Part shown: piece after piece, positions 10,740 to 22,600 of the stretch
Position numbering within the stretch: position 1 is the first letter of the stretch
How the letters are laid out: every line of letters begins with the position of its first letter
NCBI RefSeq assembly: GCF_905163445.1
Contig: NC_053197.1
Coordinates: 434,001-498,000, forward strand
Reading direction: 5' to 3'
DNA: 64,000 bases
Origin: Pararge aegeria
Lineage: Eukaryota; Arthropoda; Insecta; Lepidoptera; Nymphalidae
Position numbers and translations under genes: made by a program
The notes under the pieces: generated by a model
What the model saw: only the letters and a program-made list of their open reading frames with translations
Databases searched by the model: none
What the model was told of the DNA's origin: nothing

Positions 10740-10967
10740 CTAGCGGTTTCATCCGCTTTAAATATAGGTAGCACTTTTTCTTATAGCTTGCTTTAGAAAT
10801 GCTGAAATCTTATTCTACTGAAATTAAACACAGCCTATGTTACTCCTAGATAAAGTAGCTTTCTATTGCTAAATAAAATGGTTAAAATCGGTCTAGAAGT
10901 TTCGAAGCCTATTCAGTACAGCAGATAAACAAAAAAAAGCTTTTCTCTTCATAATACTAAGTATAGA
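10740..10967 (-). mobile_element. Helitron-like non-autonomous element
   Basis: Read on the minus strand it starts TCTATACTTAGTATTATGAA and ends GGATGAAACCGCTAG. The flanks are A before CTAG's complement and T after the TC end, fitting the A|T insertion rule of the family. Interior words (GGTTAAAATCGGTCTAGAAG) match the common lepidopteran short interspersed Helitrons. Diverged. Confidence 0.55.
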
Positions 10968-11163
10968 TAGTGATCTACTTTTAATTTTTCGACAAGCAGT
11001 AAAAATATATTTTGTATTGGCTTAAATAATTTCAGGCAAATATTATGGTGGCCCAGGATCCTCTCTGATAAAAGAGATGGATCTTATCTCTGCACATTAT
11101 TGATACTATCAGCTTAACGTACGACGGGAAAGAAAACCCAATTTCTTAACTCCAGGGCCTAAT

Positions 11164-11331
11164 TATGTAGAAAAAGAGCAACCTGCTGAGTTTATTGCCG
11201 GCTCTTCTCGGTGGAATCTGCCTTCCAAACCAGTGGTAGAGTCACTACAAACAGACTGACTTGGCGTTTCAAAGGTTCTTATAAACTGGGATTACTTGAA
11301 ATAAATGAATTTTTAATTTTTGAATTTCATG
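11164..11331 (+). mobile_element. LINE-A 3' tail fragment
   Basis: AAAGAGCAACCTGCTGAGTT, GCCGGCTCTTCTCGGTGGAA, TGGTAGAGTCACTACAAACA and AAATAAATGAATTTTTAATT align with 9735-9880 of the large LINE-A copy. Only the 3' untranslated part is left. Confidence 0.75.
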
Positions 11332-11521
11332 ACGTGCAAACCTCTAATTAATATAGACATGACCTGCGAATCAAAAAATTAGAGATCCTTAAGAAAATTG
11401 CAATAATGTAACCTAAAGTAAAACAATTTGCCTATAAAAAAATCTCCGGGAAAACTGCTCATTTTAACATAAAAGCCTATTGTCACCATTTGTATTGAAT
11501 TGAATTAGGTTGGTCCTCAAC

Positions 11522-11928
11522 TCTAGCAACGTGTAACCGAATTAAGAAACCATGTTGAACGATACATAAACATATTTCATAAGGAATCACGCTGTATACA
11601 TTTTAAATTAAATGAAGCATATTAATTCTTCCACATAAACAAATTCAAAAAATTCCAAGTGTTTACTTATGACAACCCTATTGAAGATAAAAGACTGACA
11701 TGCGCATAGTACCCACGCTACGCGACCTAATAAAGTGACAGAAGCCACATGATTTTAATTATGCATGTGCTGTTAGGATTGTATCTGATTTCTTTCAGTA
11801 AAACTGTAGCAGTTTACTCAAAAACTATTAAGTTTTCGGTTTCACAGATAAGTCTCAAAGACAGTACATAATGTACCTCTAAAGCCTGTAAAGTATTATT
11901 TTGGTTTTCATTTACACGTTGTATATCT
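11522..11928 (+). mobile_element. MITE-1 copy
   Basis: It begins CAACGTGTAACCGAATTAAG and ends TTCATTTACACGTTGTAT, giving terminal inverted repeats based on TACAACGTGTAA. The interior matches other copies in reverse: TTTCATAAGGAATCACGCTG, GACAACCCTATTGAAGATAA, GTATCTGATTTCTTTCAGTA, CCTCTAAAGCCTGTAAAGTA. About 400 bases with no open frame, so non-autonomous. Confidence 0.65.
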
Positions 11929-14900
11929 TAAGAGAGAAAGCCTGTGCCAAAAGTCGACCATTATTTGGTTAAGGGTGAAACCCCAACCACGACCGAGCAA
12001 TTACACTTAGTTGCATGACGCACCGATACACTACATTATAAACCAAACTAGCTGGATATAGCTCTGCTATAATCAGTCACGTTTTATCCATGATCTTTCA
12101 GCTAGATCCAATAACAACTGATAGGGTGATAACTATTACTTTGAATGGGCAATCGTGGTTTGTGAATTAGACATTTCGGATATTCAAATAATTTAGATCT
12201 GAGAAGTTCAATAAGTGATTCTGATGAACACGAAAATATTTAGACATAAAAACCCGACTCTGTTAAATAACTAAAAAGCAAGAAATGAATATTTTCTACA
12301 AAATTTTTCCGTCAGCGCCAAGTAAAATGTAAAATAGTTGGAAAATCCAAAAGTGCACGCCTCATAATCTCATTCATTACAATAAAATTGAGATTATTTG
12401 TAAATAATAATTAAACTACATCTAATTATACCGTGAAAAGTAATAGGCTTCTATTGCTCAAAATACTGAAGCTTCTAAAAAAACCAACCCGATAAGTGAA
12501 GTATTTCGCTCGTTATCGTGACCACAAGATATGGAATCCACACATACAGACACAAGGCAGAAATTGTTTAAACATTTTTTTAATTAGTTTAAATAATAAA
12601 AAGAGATTTTAAAATATCATGAGTGTTAAAAATAGTGCTTTGTCTCAAGATTTGTCTATTTATATTCAACGCTTCGCTTATGAGGCGTGCAATTACTAAG
12701 TAAAGATATACTTTGAATACGGTTTCCTTTTTTATAATAGGTACTTAAAAAGGAAAGAACCTAGATATACACAACCTACACAACTGGGCACCGACTTAAA
12801 AATGTTGTAGAAAATATATATATTTCCCCCTTTTTAATTGTTTAATTTTTTTACACAATTAAAAAGCCATTACGTAAGATATAATAGACAAATGTCAACT
12901 GCTCATATTATGGGTTATTAGCCCTTTACAAGATATTGTCTTTGCCGAGACCGGGGTGTTAATGGTTGAGGAGTTCTTTCAGCATTTCACCATCAGCTTT
13001 CTTATTGTGACGCACATAGCCCATGAAATTCTAATTGTTTCTGTTGTATAGTTCGGTGGTCATCCATAGTCTTTACCATCAGTGCCACTTGACCATGTGG
13101 TGTTTTTCGAAAGAAGATGAACAATGTCCTTTAAAAAATCTCAAATTGCTATAGGTCTGCGTATAATATTTGAAGAGTCCCTTTCATTTCCCCAGGAATC
13201 CGTTGAGGAGTCCTTGCCTCCATCTCGTTATATTAAATATTATGCGACCAATACATAACAATAATAAAATAAAAATAATAAATAAAAAAGCCTTTTAGTT
13301 CTAGCATACAATACATAGGTTACATTACAAATAATTAATATAATCAGATTGGTCGGAGATATTATGATCTGCGATCGCAAACGCATTATTTTGATATCGT
13401 CCCTGTTTTGATATTCGGTGAAAAGCATAATAAACCTCTAGTTAGTAAAAGCACTATAAACTCCCCCCCTCCCTTAGTCTAGTTGAACAAATACGGATTC
13501 CTGGTCGGGAATGGTTTGATATGGTGGTTGAAAGGTTTCTGTAAAAATCTCAGTTCGGAGTTACAAATTTAGGGTTGTATTACGCCAATGCTTCTTACAG
13601 CAAGCTCCATCGGCGATCTCAGTTGTAATCACTAACCTACTCGTATAACAACCGTTTAATCTCGCCAACCCGTGTTGGTGCATTGTTGTCTGAACTCGAA
13701 AACCATATTTCCTGGACTGTTCCCAGTAATATGACGTTAATAGACTGATAATGTTGATGGTTAAAAGTACAACTACATTCGGTAAAAACGTACAGCCCTT
13801 TTGCTGTTTGCAGAGGTGACATAATAGAAGCACCCAAGGTGCTAGGATCCTATTGACCCAAATGCGCAGTAATAATAAACACGAGTCACTCGGCGCGGGC
13901 GTTGCGTCACAGCGTTCACTTTCACCCAAATCAGTAAGTCACTGACCTGCTGCGGCCACAGCCTGCACACAACAGCGTGACCACTGTGATCATGTCTTTG
14001 TTACGTGACGTGCTAAATACAATCTCCTACGACCTACTATCTTCCCGGTATGTACCCCTGACGCAAAAGAGTTTTCTTTGTTTAACTTGTTTTAATACAG
14101 ATTTTTACAAATAAGTACCTACCTCATCCCAGAGCGGGTTTAAAATCATTTTTAAAATTATGTGCCGTGCAAAGGCCAAATAATAATTAAATGGGATACT
14201 AAATTATCCTTAGCTTTGGTTTTACATATCCCATAAGATAACAATCCAAATGTAAAATGTGTTTTGGCTATTGAAATACCATTCAACTTTTAATTTTATA
14301 CATCTACTCTTCTAACTGCAGAACTTTAATGATTCCTTGATCCTGTATAAAAGCGTATTTTATTTTAGGAATACTATTTTAATACCATAATTCAAAGATC
14401 TTGCGCGTGAAAACCAAAAACAACGAAAGATTCTCAGAAAATTATGTCTTCACATTATCTCGTCTAACTCTATAGAAAATATGAGTAACGGATAGATATA
14501 ATTATATCGTGGAGCGCTTGCTAGCCCTACAAGTCTCAGAAATCCAAAATCAATCACGGTTCTACACTGTGGCCTGTCTGGGACATTCCGTACGTAGGCA
14601 TGTTGTGAGGGGCTTCAAGTGCACTCGTATTTAACACATTTTAGGATTAGATAACGTCTCACTACACTCAGCCTCGTCTGGAATGCGGAATGGGAGAAGT
14701 CATCTCCAAATGCGTTGACGCGTCACCGTATTTATTTTCACTAGTCGCTGAGTACCAAGCAATTTTATAATGTAAATATTGAACTAGGTTGGCAGCTAAC
14801 TTACAACGTACATAGACATCCAATGTCCGGTTTATCGAGTAATGGGCGGTATATTAAAAAACAAATGGCAAAATTAAATCATTGAACAGTGAGTTGAAGT

Positions 14901-15337
14901 TTCATTACAAAGTACATTCTTTGAGACATACATCAAAGTGAACATACATACATAATAATGAACAGCGAGTTCATTTTAGTAACATATGAAATCAATGATA
15001 ATGAAGCTTTTAAATATCATGTTGGTATGCGGCCAAATGAATGAACGATGTTGAAACAAGTAACAATTCATCGATGTGTTCATTGATGTGACACGGTCAC
15101 GACTCATGTCGTCCGTCGCAAATGGAAGGCGACAAGGCGTCATGGGAGTTATAGATATTGTACTATAGTAGGGACTGTAGCGAGCAACCTCTGTAACCCT
15201 TGATCCGTGAACCTTTTCACTACTTTCTCGCAGCTTCGCAACATATAACACAGAGCCTGTTAGAGTACCTCCTTTGTTTTGTTCTTTTAAATAACTTAAT
15301 GTAAAACTAGCTCCACTTACTTACATTACACTTACTT
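11929..15337. other. 3.4 kb without a recognised gene
   Basis: No exon chain, SINE head or LINE tail recognised. Visible small features are a hairpin at about 12830-12867 (CTTTTTAATTGT paired with ACAATTAAAAAG), a GC-richer stretch at 13870-14010, and diverged AT-rich DNA elsewhere. The minus ORFs at 13561-13929 and 14976-15251 show no domain. Confidence 0.4.
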
Positions 15338-15610
15338 GACGGCCGACTGGCGCAGTGGGCAGCGACCCTGCTTTCTGAGTCCAAGGCCGTGGGTTCGATT
15401 CCCACAACTGGAAAATGTTTGTGTGATGAGCAATAAGTGTTTTTCAGTGTCTGGGTGTTTATATGTATTTTCTAAGTATTTATGTATATATAATTCATAA
15501 AAATATTCATCAGTCATCTTAGTACCCATAACACAAGCTACGCTTACTTTGGGGCTAGGTGGCGATGTGTGTATTGTCGTAGTATATTTATATTTATTTA
15601 TTTATTTATT
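15338..15610 (+). mobile_element. SINE-1 copy, full length
   Basis: The tRNA-like head GACGGCCGACTGGCGCAGTG (A-box region) is followed by the B-box word GGTTCGATTCC at 15392-15402, then the family body (TCAGTGTCTGGGTGTTTATA, CATCTTAGTACCCATAACAC, TTTGGGGCTAGGTGGCGATG) and a TATTTATTTATTTA tail. RNA polymerase III transcription from the internal boxes is expected for the class. It lies about 290 bases before the host gene's first Met. Confidence 0.85.
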
Positions 15611-15619
15611 ATGTGATAA

Positions 15620-15750
15620 AAAGTAGCCTTTTTTCTCCATATCCTTTCAACTGATTCCATGCCAAAAATCAAGTTGATTGGCTACTCACTTACTGCGCAA
15701 AGTAAGACAAACATATAAACATACTTTCACATTTATTATATTAGTAAGGA
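15620..15750 (-). mobile_element. Helitron-like 5' fragment
   Basis: CCAAAAATCAAGTTGATTGG and ATTTATTATATTAGTAAGGA are the complement of the family start TCCTTACTAATATAATAAAT and its early interior. The 3' CTAG end is missing at the boundary with the SINE-1 tail. GA at 15749-15750 followed by T fits the A|T insertion site. Confidence 0.5.
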
Positions 15751-15903
15751 TAAGGATTATTTTTCTAAGAAATTAAAAAATTTAAAAATATCATGTGATG
15801 GAGTTATATAATCATGCAGTCGATTATCAGAACGATGCTTGTAAATGTTACTCAAAATGAATTTAAATATTAATAACAATTTGTACAATTTTCAATATTA
15901 TAT

Positions 15904-16676
15904 ATGTCTATTACCAACTCAGGCAGAATTTTAAACATTAGTTTTCCCAACAAACCAACCCTGCACTCTAAAGCTCATGCTATGCGATATAGTTATTGTG
16001 CCACCAAGATTTCTAAGTATGCATGTATTTACATAGACGCATCTTTACAGATTCTTCTAATATACACAGCGCTGGCGTCTATTACCGGCGCAATGTGTTC
16101 TGAAGAAAAACAAAATGTTGAATACGGCACCAATCTAAACATAACTACATTATATCCCATTCAAAATAATTTGATTCATTCAAATATAAATAATAAAAAC
16201 AATAATACATATAAAAGCCAATTTGAAGTCAAAAGTGATACAGAAAGTAAAGAAGTATCTGGCAATGGTGACAAATCTGTTGGTGAATATATAGAGGATA
16301 ATAATAAAACTTCAAAGGAATTTGATTTGAAGACATTTCTTGATGACGATGATACGATAACTATAAAGGATGACATTGAAAATAGAACCCATTCAAATGC
16401 CAAAAATAATGAGAAAGAAAAACCAAAAGTACCCAAACTAGATACGGTTAATTGGAAAATTGATACAGCTTTCACACGTTCAAAGCTAGAAAAACCAGAA
16501 GATGTCATTGATAAAAACCAGAACGATTCAGACAGTGGAACACTGCAAGCCACAGGAAAAGAATTTAAACCAAGTCCTCAGTTAGGTCATTTTTATGATG
16601 AAGATGCTTTCGTAGTGCCGACACAAGAATCGATAGGATCATTTTCTCCATTGAACAATCCATCAACATTTTTCAG
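15904..16676 (+). CDS. Exon 1: signal peptide and acidic low-complexity region
   Basis: It encodes residues 1-257 and two bases of codon 258. Hydrophobic residues 50-63 follow a Met at codon 27, so the first 26 codons may be untranslated. After about residue 66 the sequence is Asn, Lys, Asp and Glu rich with sites such as NIT, NNT, NKT, NRT and NDS, consistent with a disordered glycosylated stretch. A DDDDT cluster lies near residue 143. The last part (FKPSPQLGHFYDEDAFVVPT) is less simple and may be a conserved block. Donor is TTTTTCAG|GTAGCT. Confidence 0.72.
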
Positions 16677-19600
16677 GTAGCTATCTCTGAGCTTTTGCAA
16701 ATTAATACCACTTGATTACAGATTTTCCGGGTGTCGCGGATTATAGCAAAGAAAAAAGCTTGTTGAATTAGTTATTTGATCATACAAACAAAAATTAACA
16801 AGATCTTAAATAAGGTCACAAAGTCACTTAAATTTTATTTAATTGTACCCCTTGGTTCATTCGCTCCAGGTTCGAATGTATGATTAAGGGAAAAGATTTT
16901 TGATTGAAACCGACTGCGGACTTTACTTTACACTATGTAGTTTCAGTAACAACTAGATTTTAATGTTGTTAAATTAGTAATAGTATAGTAATTAAAACTA
17001 TTTTTGCAGTAGCCCTCCGGGAGATTTCTACAAATTAAACTACAAACCTCCCATTAGCTATCCAAATCCAATTGATGCACCTTACAAATTTGAAAACTCA
17101 AGATCAAAATATAAGGATTGGAAATTTAACTCTGGAATTGATCCCAAACTAAAAATTGAGGCTCCTGCGAAAATTCCTGCAGGAGGACTTTACAAGCTTC
17201 CTGATCCGTTTAAGGAAAAGCCAAGTTCTGATGGTGATGATGATAACTTTGGATTGGATTTTAATGATGAGGAGAAAGATGCAAAGGAGAATCCAGTTAA
17301 GAAGCGGTAAAGTATATATTTTTTAAACCTTTTTTTAAGACAAGCCTTATACATGTTCTGTGATGATTTTACATAAGTATCTACCAACAAAACAACGTCA
17401 AGAAGTCAAGTTATAGCAATACTTTGATTATTGATAGAAGAAGAACTATAATTTAATAACTGAAAAATAAAACCACACGCCAAGCATGGACTTGGTCTAA
17501 AAATAATTCAATATTGACTGCCGAGTTGTGCAGTGGCAGCGACCCTGCTTTCTGAGTCCAAGGCCGTGGGTTCGATTCCCACAACTCGAAAATGTTAGTG
17601 TGATGAACATGAATATTTATGTATATTATTCATAAAAATATTCAACAGTCATCTTAGTACCCATAACAGCTACGCTTACTTTGCGGCTAGATAGCGATGT
17701 GTGCATTGTCGTAGTATATTTATTTATTTAATATTAAACTGGTCTGGCGTTTTTGGTCTTCACCATCTCACATTGCCGCTTAAAACTATTATGTATTTTG
17801 ATACAATAGGATTAAAAGTTTTGAGGTTATATAAAACTTTGCACTCATTTATTAACATACATAGGATATAATAATTTATTGTAATACAACCTTAAAATAT
17901 AACCGCAATTTTAAGTCATGCATGGTATCAATTCCCATAAAATTAATTTTTAATTATATGTAGATACACTCTAAATACAAGTTTAATTTCTAATGTTGAT
18001 TTTTATTAATGAAGATTTCTATTAATGAAGAAATATATTTATTTATTTATTAGCTTTTCAAGGGACAATAGTACACATAAAAGTAATGCTGTATTTTTAT
18101 GTCACATAAACCAATTAAGTTTTCAAAACTTAGTGATACATAAGCGATAACATTAACCACAATTGTTTAGGCATTAAGAACCAAGCGAGAATTATACAAC
18201 AAAATTAAAAAAAAACAAAAACTTTAAAGCTTATAATACTTATTTTGCCATAATTATTTTCCTACAAGTGCCAATTTCGACGTGAAAAATGTCCGTCTCA
18301 CATTTTTTACAGTTGAAAGTTTTGCACATAAGAGATAAAGAGTTATTTGCCGAATACCTTGTCTTCCATCTAGCCCACGCAAAGGGAGGTTTACGTCTTG
18401 CATTAAGCCTACAACATGCAAAATCGTACTCGTAGAATAAGTGGCGAGTCAACTAAATTGTGTTTTATTTTATATAACAACATTGGATCTTTTAAATCGA
18501 GTCTTTTTTCTATAGTAATATATAGTCTACCAAGGAATCCAAAAAAACACGATACATTGCTTGAGGAGTTCCAAATACTACCTTCTAGCTCAATCATCAA
18601 CTCTTATATGAACTATCTGAGGTTATGTGATAAAAAATATCTTGGCAGCGCTTAAGCTGTGATAAGTACAAATATCTAAGGACGCGAAAAAGGCATATGT
18701 TTTTAATAGCAGTGTTTTTATTGCGTCACATGCGCACATTCTTTAATTTTTATCTTACATCTATTTCTATAATTTATATGATAAGGAAGGAAGTCTAAAC
18801 AAAATGATTTACATTCTTACTCGTGCATGAATATTTATTGCCTTGGTTTTAGTGAAAGTAATTTAGGATTGAGATATAATATATTTAACGTGAACCCGCT
18901 GAACTAATGGCACTGCTTTAGATTTTCTTAAAAAAGTTGATATTGTTTTATCGTCCACTTAGTTAGGTATATGAAAGCAGATAACCGACGTTTGACGACC
19001 TCCCTGGCGCAGCGGTGAGCGCTGTGAATTTAAGTAGGAGGTTCGCTAGGCGGTTCCGGGTTCGGTTCCCGCCAGGGGCAATTTGGGAATTAATAATTTC
19101 TGAATTTTCTCTGGTCTGGTCTTGTGGGAGGCTTTGGCCGTGGCTAGTTACCACCCTACCGACAAAGACGTGCTGCTAAGCGATTTAGTGTTCCGGTGTT
19201 GTTGGCCTTGTTGGCTCATCTACTCTCTAACTATCTACGTACCCTGTCTCACTTTTTATGAAAAATATTACTAACCCTAATTCCAGGTCTCCAATAAAGC
19301 AATTGACGGTAATTATTTTTTTTTATATGTAATGTACGCATCAAAAGTACCATCTATGTGCCTATTTAAATAAAGAAATATTTGTCTTTGACTTTGACTT
19401 TGGCTAGTACGTAACATCGTACCCGTTCGCTTAATCGCTAAGCGGCATGTCTTCGCCAGTAAGGTTGTAACTAGCCACGACCGGAGCTTCCCTTCTGTCC
19501 AGACCTAAGAAAATTCTGAAATTATAAATTCCCATATTTGCCCGGTCGGGAATCGAACCCGGGACCTCCCAGTTAAATCTGCAACTCTCACCGTTAGCTA

Positions 19601-22600
19601 AAACTATAGATCTTGATTTTAAGGGAAATAAAATACCACATCTCTAAGTCAAATCACTATTATATCTGTCCCATAAAAGAACTATAATAAATAAACCCCT
19701 CATACAAGTGAGAAAAGCTTCGATACACCTAGATGGTAGTAGCCCATAATTACGCAGCGCACGCAAAGTGTGTCCTTTCACCAAGCGAACGGAATTAATC
19801 ATATGTTTTAAGTGATGACGAGGTTTTAAGTGTTCCCGAACACTTTCTTGCTTTATGTAAGTGTAATGCCATTACGCGTACTTGATAAATTGTTCGATCA
19901 TGAATTACGATGTAAGTTTCCTAAAACTTAATTCTAATGCGAAAGTCTTTTTGGTTTTTCGTTTGCTTCGTAATAAGTTGATGATGGTGTTTTACGACCG
20001 ACGTACCCTATAGTGGGCTGATGACGATGAGAACATCGTCATCAGCCCACTATAGGGTACGGGTCTTCTATCAGAATGAGAAGGGCTGTAGACCACAAAG
20101 CTGGCCAAGTGCTTATTGGTAGCCTACGCAGGCTTTTAAATATACTTTGCAGCACACTCAGGCATGCAGGTTGTATTTTACTTTACCGTTAAATCAAGTA
20201 ATATTTCATTGCTTAAAATTTTCATCATCATCAAACCAGCCCACTACAGAGCACGGGTCTCCCCCCACAATGAGAAGGAGTTAATGCCGTAGTCCACCAC
20301 GCTGTCCTAGTGCGGATTGGTGGACTCCACACACATTTGAGAACATTATCGAGAACTTTCTTCACTGACGGATGTTTCTTTCACTGTTGACACAAAGAAA
20401 ACGTACTAACTTACAAAACTTAGGGTTGCGTGTTGGGATCCGAACTCAGACCCCTGAAAGTGAAGTTGAAGTCCTACCCACTTGGCTATCACCGTATCAA
20501 TAATATGTTGGTGTGAAAAATCCGGAGAAATCCGTAGCATAATTCAATTCAGTGCTAGCAGCAGTTGAATAAGGACTGCATAAAATCCTACGTGGCGTAC
20601 ACTCGGAAGGTATGTGTCCAGCAATAAACGGATAAACAGGCTATTGATTGATAGTATTGGTTTTACAAAATGTTTTCATTTAAACCAAGATTCGATATGC
20701 ATAGATAATTGATTACTCCAAGTCGACCACATTGGACACGGAGCAGTGAGGACACGGTTGACGATATATAATGAGTAATAGCGACGGCTAATGAATGCTA
20801 AACGGCCATCGTTTGTCTGCGTTATTGATCGATCGGGCAACACCGTCGCGCACTAGTGTATACGGGCTCTAAATTTCAGTTTGGATGCGTTTCTAATGCA
20901 TTGGAATAAGTGCATGAAAATTGACGATCAATAACGAAGCTCACTCACAGTAAACTGCGTGTTTGTAGTAGCAGTAATTTATTGGACAGATCTCGTCCTG
21001 GGAAGTAGCTACTATAATATAGCTCTCGGCGCTCGAGCTCTTTTTAGAGATTTATCAAAAAGGGTTTTAACCAAAATAGACAATCGACAACACAATTTAT
21101 ATGCAATCAAGTGTGCCTCTCCAGTATTTTCACTTAAAAGGCTCATCGTTACGTTTGTCCGACCAGTAAAATATATACATAAACGTTTGTCTTTGCAGGG
21201 GCAACCCGTGGAAAAGCTTTCTGAACTTGGTGACTGCGTTGCTTCCAGTAGGCATCATCCTGTCAGCTCTGACTCCAAACATCATCACCCTGGAGAGCAC
21301 TGATATCAATCCTCAGTAAGTAGCACAAATGATTGAAATACGGTGAATAACATACCCAATTGACACCGTCACGCCTGTTAGTGGATCCAAAATTTATTTT
21401 TTAACCACCCAATAACGTGTTATTTCCGTATCGGTTAACAAAATCCAAAGTAAAAATATGAGCGAGATTCTTGGAAATGATCCGTATATTTATGTGAACA
21501 GTTCCTACGAGCAGCAATATTTACTTAAACCAAGTAATAACTTCATCAACAGCATAATTATAAATAAATTAGGTAGGTACTAACATGACAGATGAATATT
21601 TATATGACCATGAAAAACATTTCATCACACAAACATTTTCCGGTTGTGGGAATCAAACCCGCGCTGGACTCAGAAAGCAGGGTTGCTGCCCACTGCGCCG
21701 ACCGGTCGTCGGAAAATTACAAGTGATACAGCTACTGGACATAGGTATTTTGTGTTCAACGACTGCCTAACTGAATGTCTTATAAAGGAGGTCGAACGAG
21801 TCATATAAAGGAGGGTTCTACTAACTCGGCTCTTATTAATGTAGAAAATCATCATTATCAACCCATTACTAACCCAGTACTGGGCACGGAATGAAATTAT
21901 ATTTATTATTGTTATAAAATTCATATTGTATCGTTTGAAACACACATAAAATCCAAAAGATATAGGTGCGTTACGGGGATCGATTTCGGTCCCCCTGAGA
22001 GTCCTCATCCTAACCACTAAGCTATCGCCAAATTTAACATACCAATCAACGCCATTTATACTTTACCAGCTGTTGGCTGCGGCTTTTCATTTGAAGACTC
22101 CTGCGGGAACCTTACATTTTCCCGGGATCAAAAGCCTATGTGTTAATCCAGGGTATAATTTCCATTCCAAAAATCTGTCAAATTGGCTCAGTAGTTTTTG
22201 CGTAATAGAGTAACAAACATCCATATCCCATCCATCCTCACAAACTTTCGCATTTATAATATTAGTTGGATCATCAGCACTTCAAACGATTGACGTACAA
22301 TGCAGGAAATAGGTGTTTTGTTGCCAAAGACTCCTTTGATATCGTCTGTCGATGGCGGTCGACCAACGCTGCGTTTACTTTATAGGTACTTTATTTTATC
22401 AAAGCTATAATAAAAAGTACTCTTTCAACTGAAACACGTGATCGGCTATCTAAAACGAAACCTGATGAGTATTTACGCGGATATAAACATTAGCAACTGG
22501 CGCACGCGACGCGACGCGTACACGTAGATGTTATGCAACTCGCGCCGCCCGAAATGGTAATTAGTTGATATTAATGATACCACGGCTTGTTAGAAATGGA

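Noticed and set aside
13561..13929. 122-codon minus-strand ORF with several cysteines
   Set aside because: No domain, no splice context, and a second overlapping frame of similar quality. Likely chance.
15338..15420. tRNA gene candidate from the A-box and B-box words
   Set aside because: The same head recurs with a constant 200-base body at 5.1, 17.5, 21.6 and 55.6 kb, so it is SINE-1.
16176..16553. 125-codon minus-strand ORF opposite exon 1
   Set aside because: Antisense of the acidic Asn/Lys-rich exon 1. Its Ser/Phe/Leu composition is the expected mirror of that codon usage.
20959..21303. 114-codon plus-strand ORF over exon 3
   Set aside because: The frame conflicts with the phase-2 exon supported by splice sites, and its upstream part is intronic and unlike protein.
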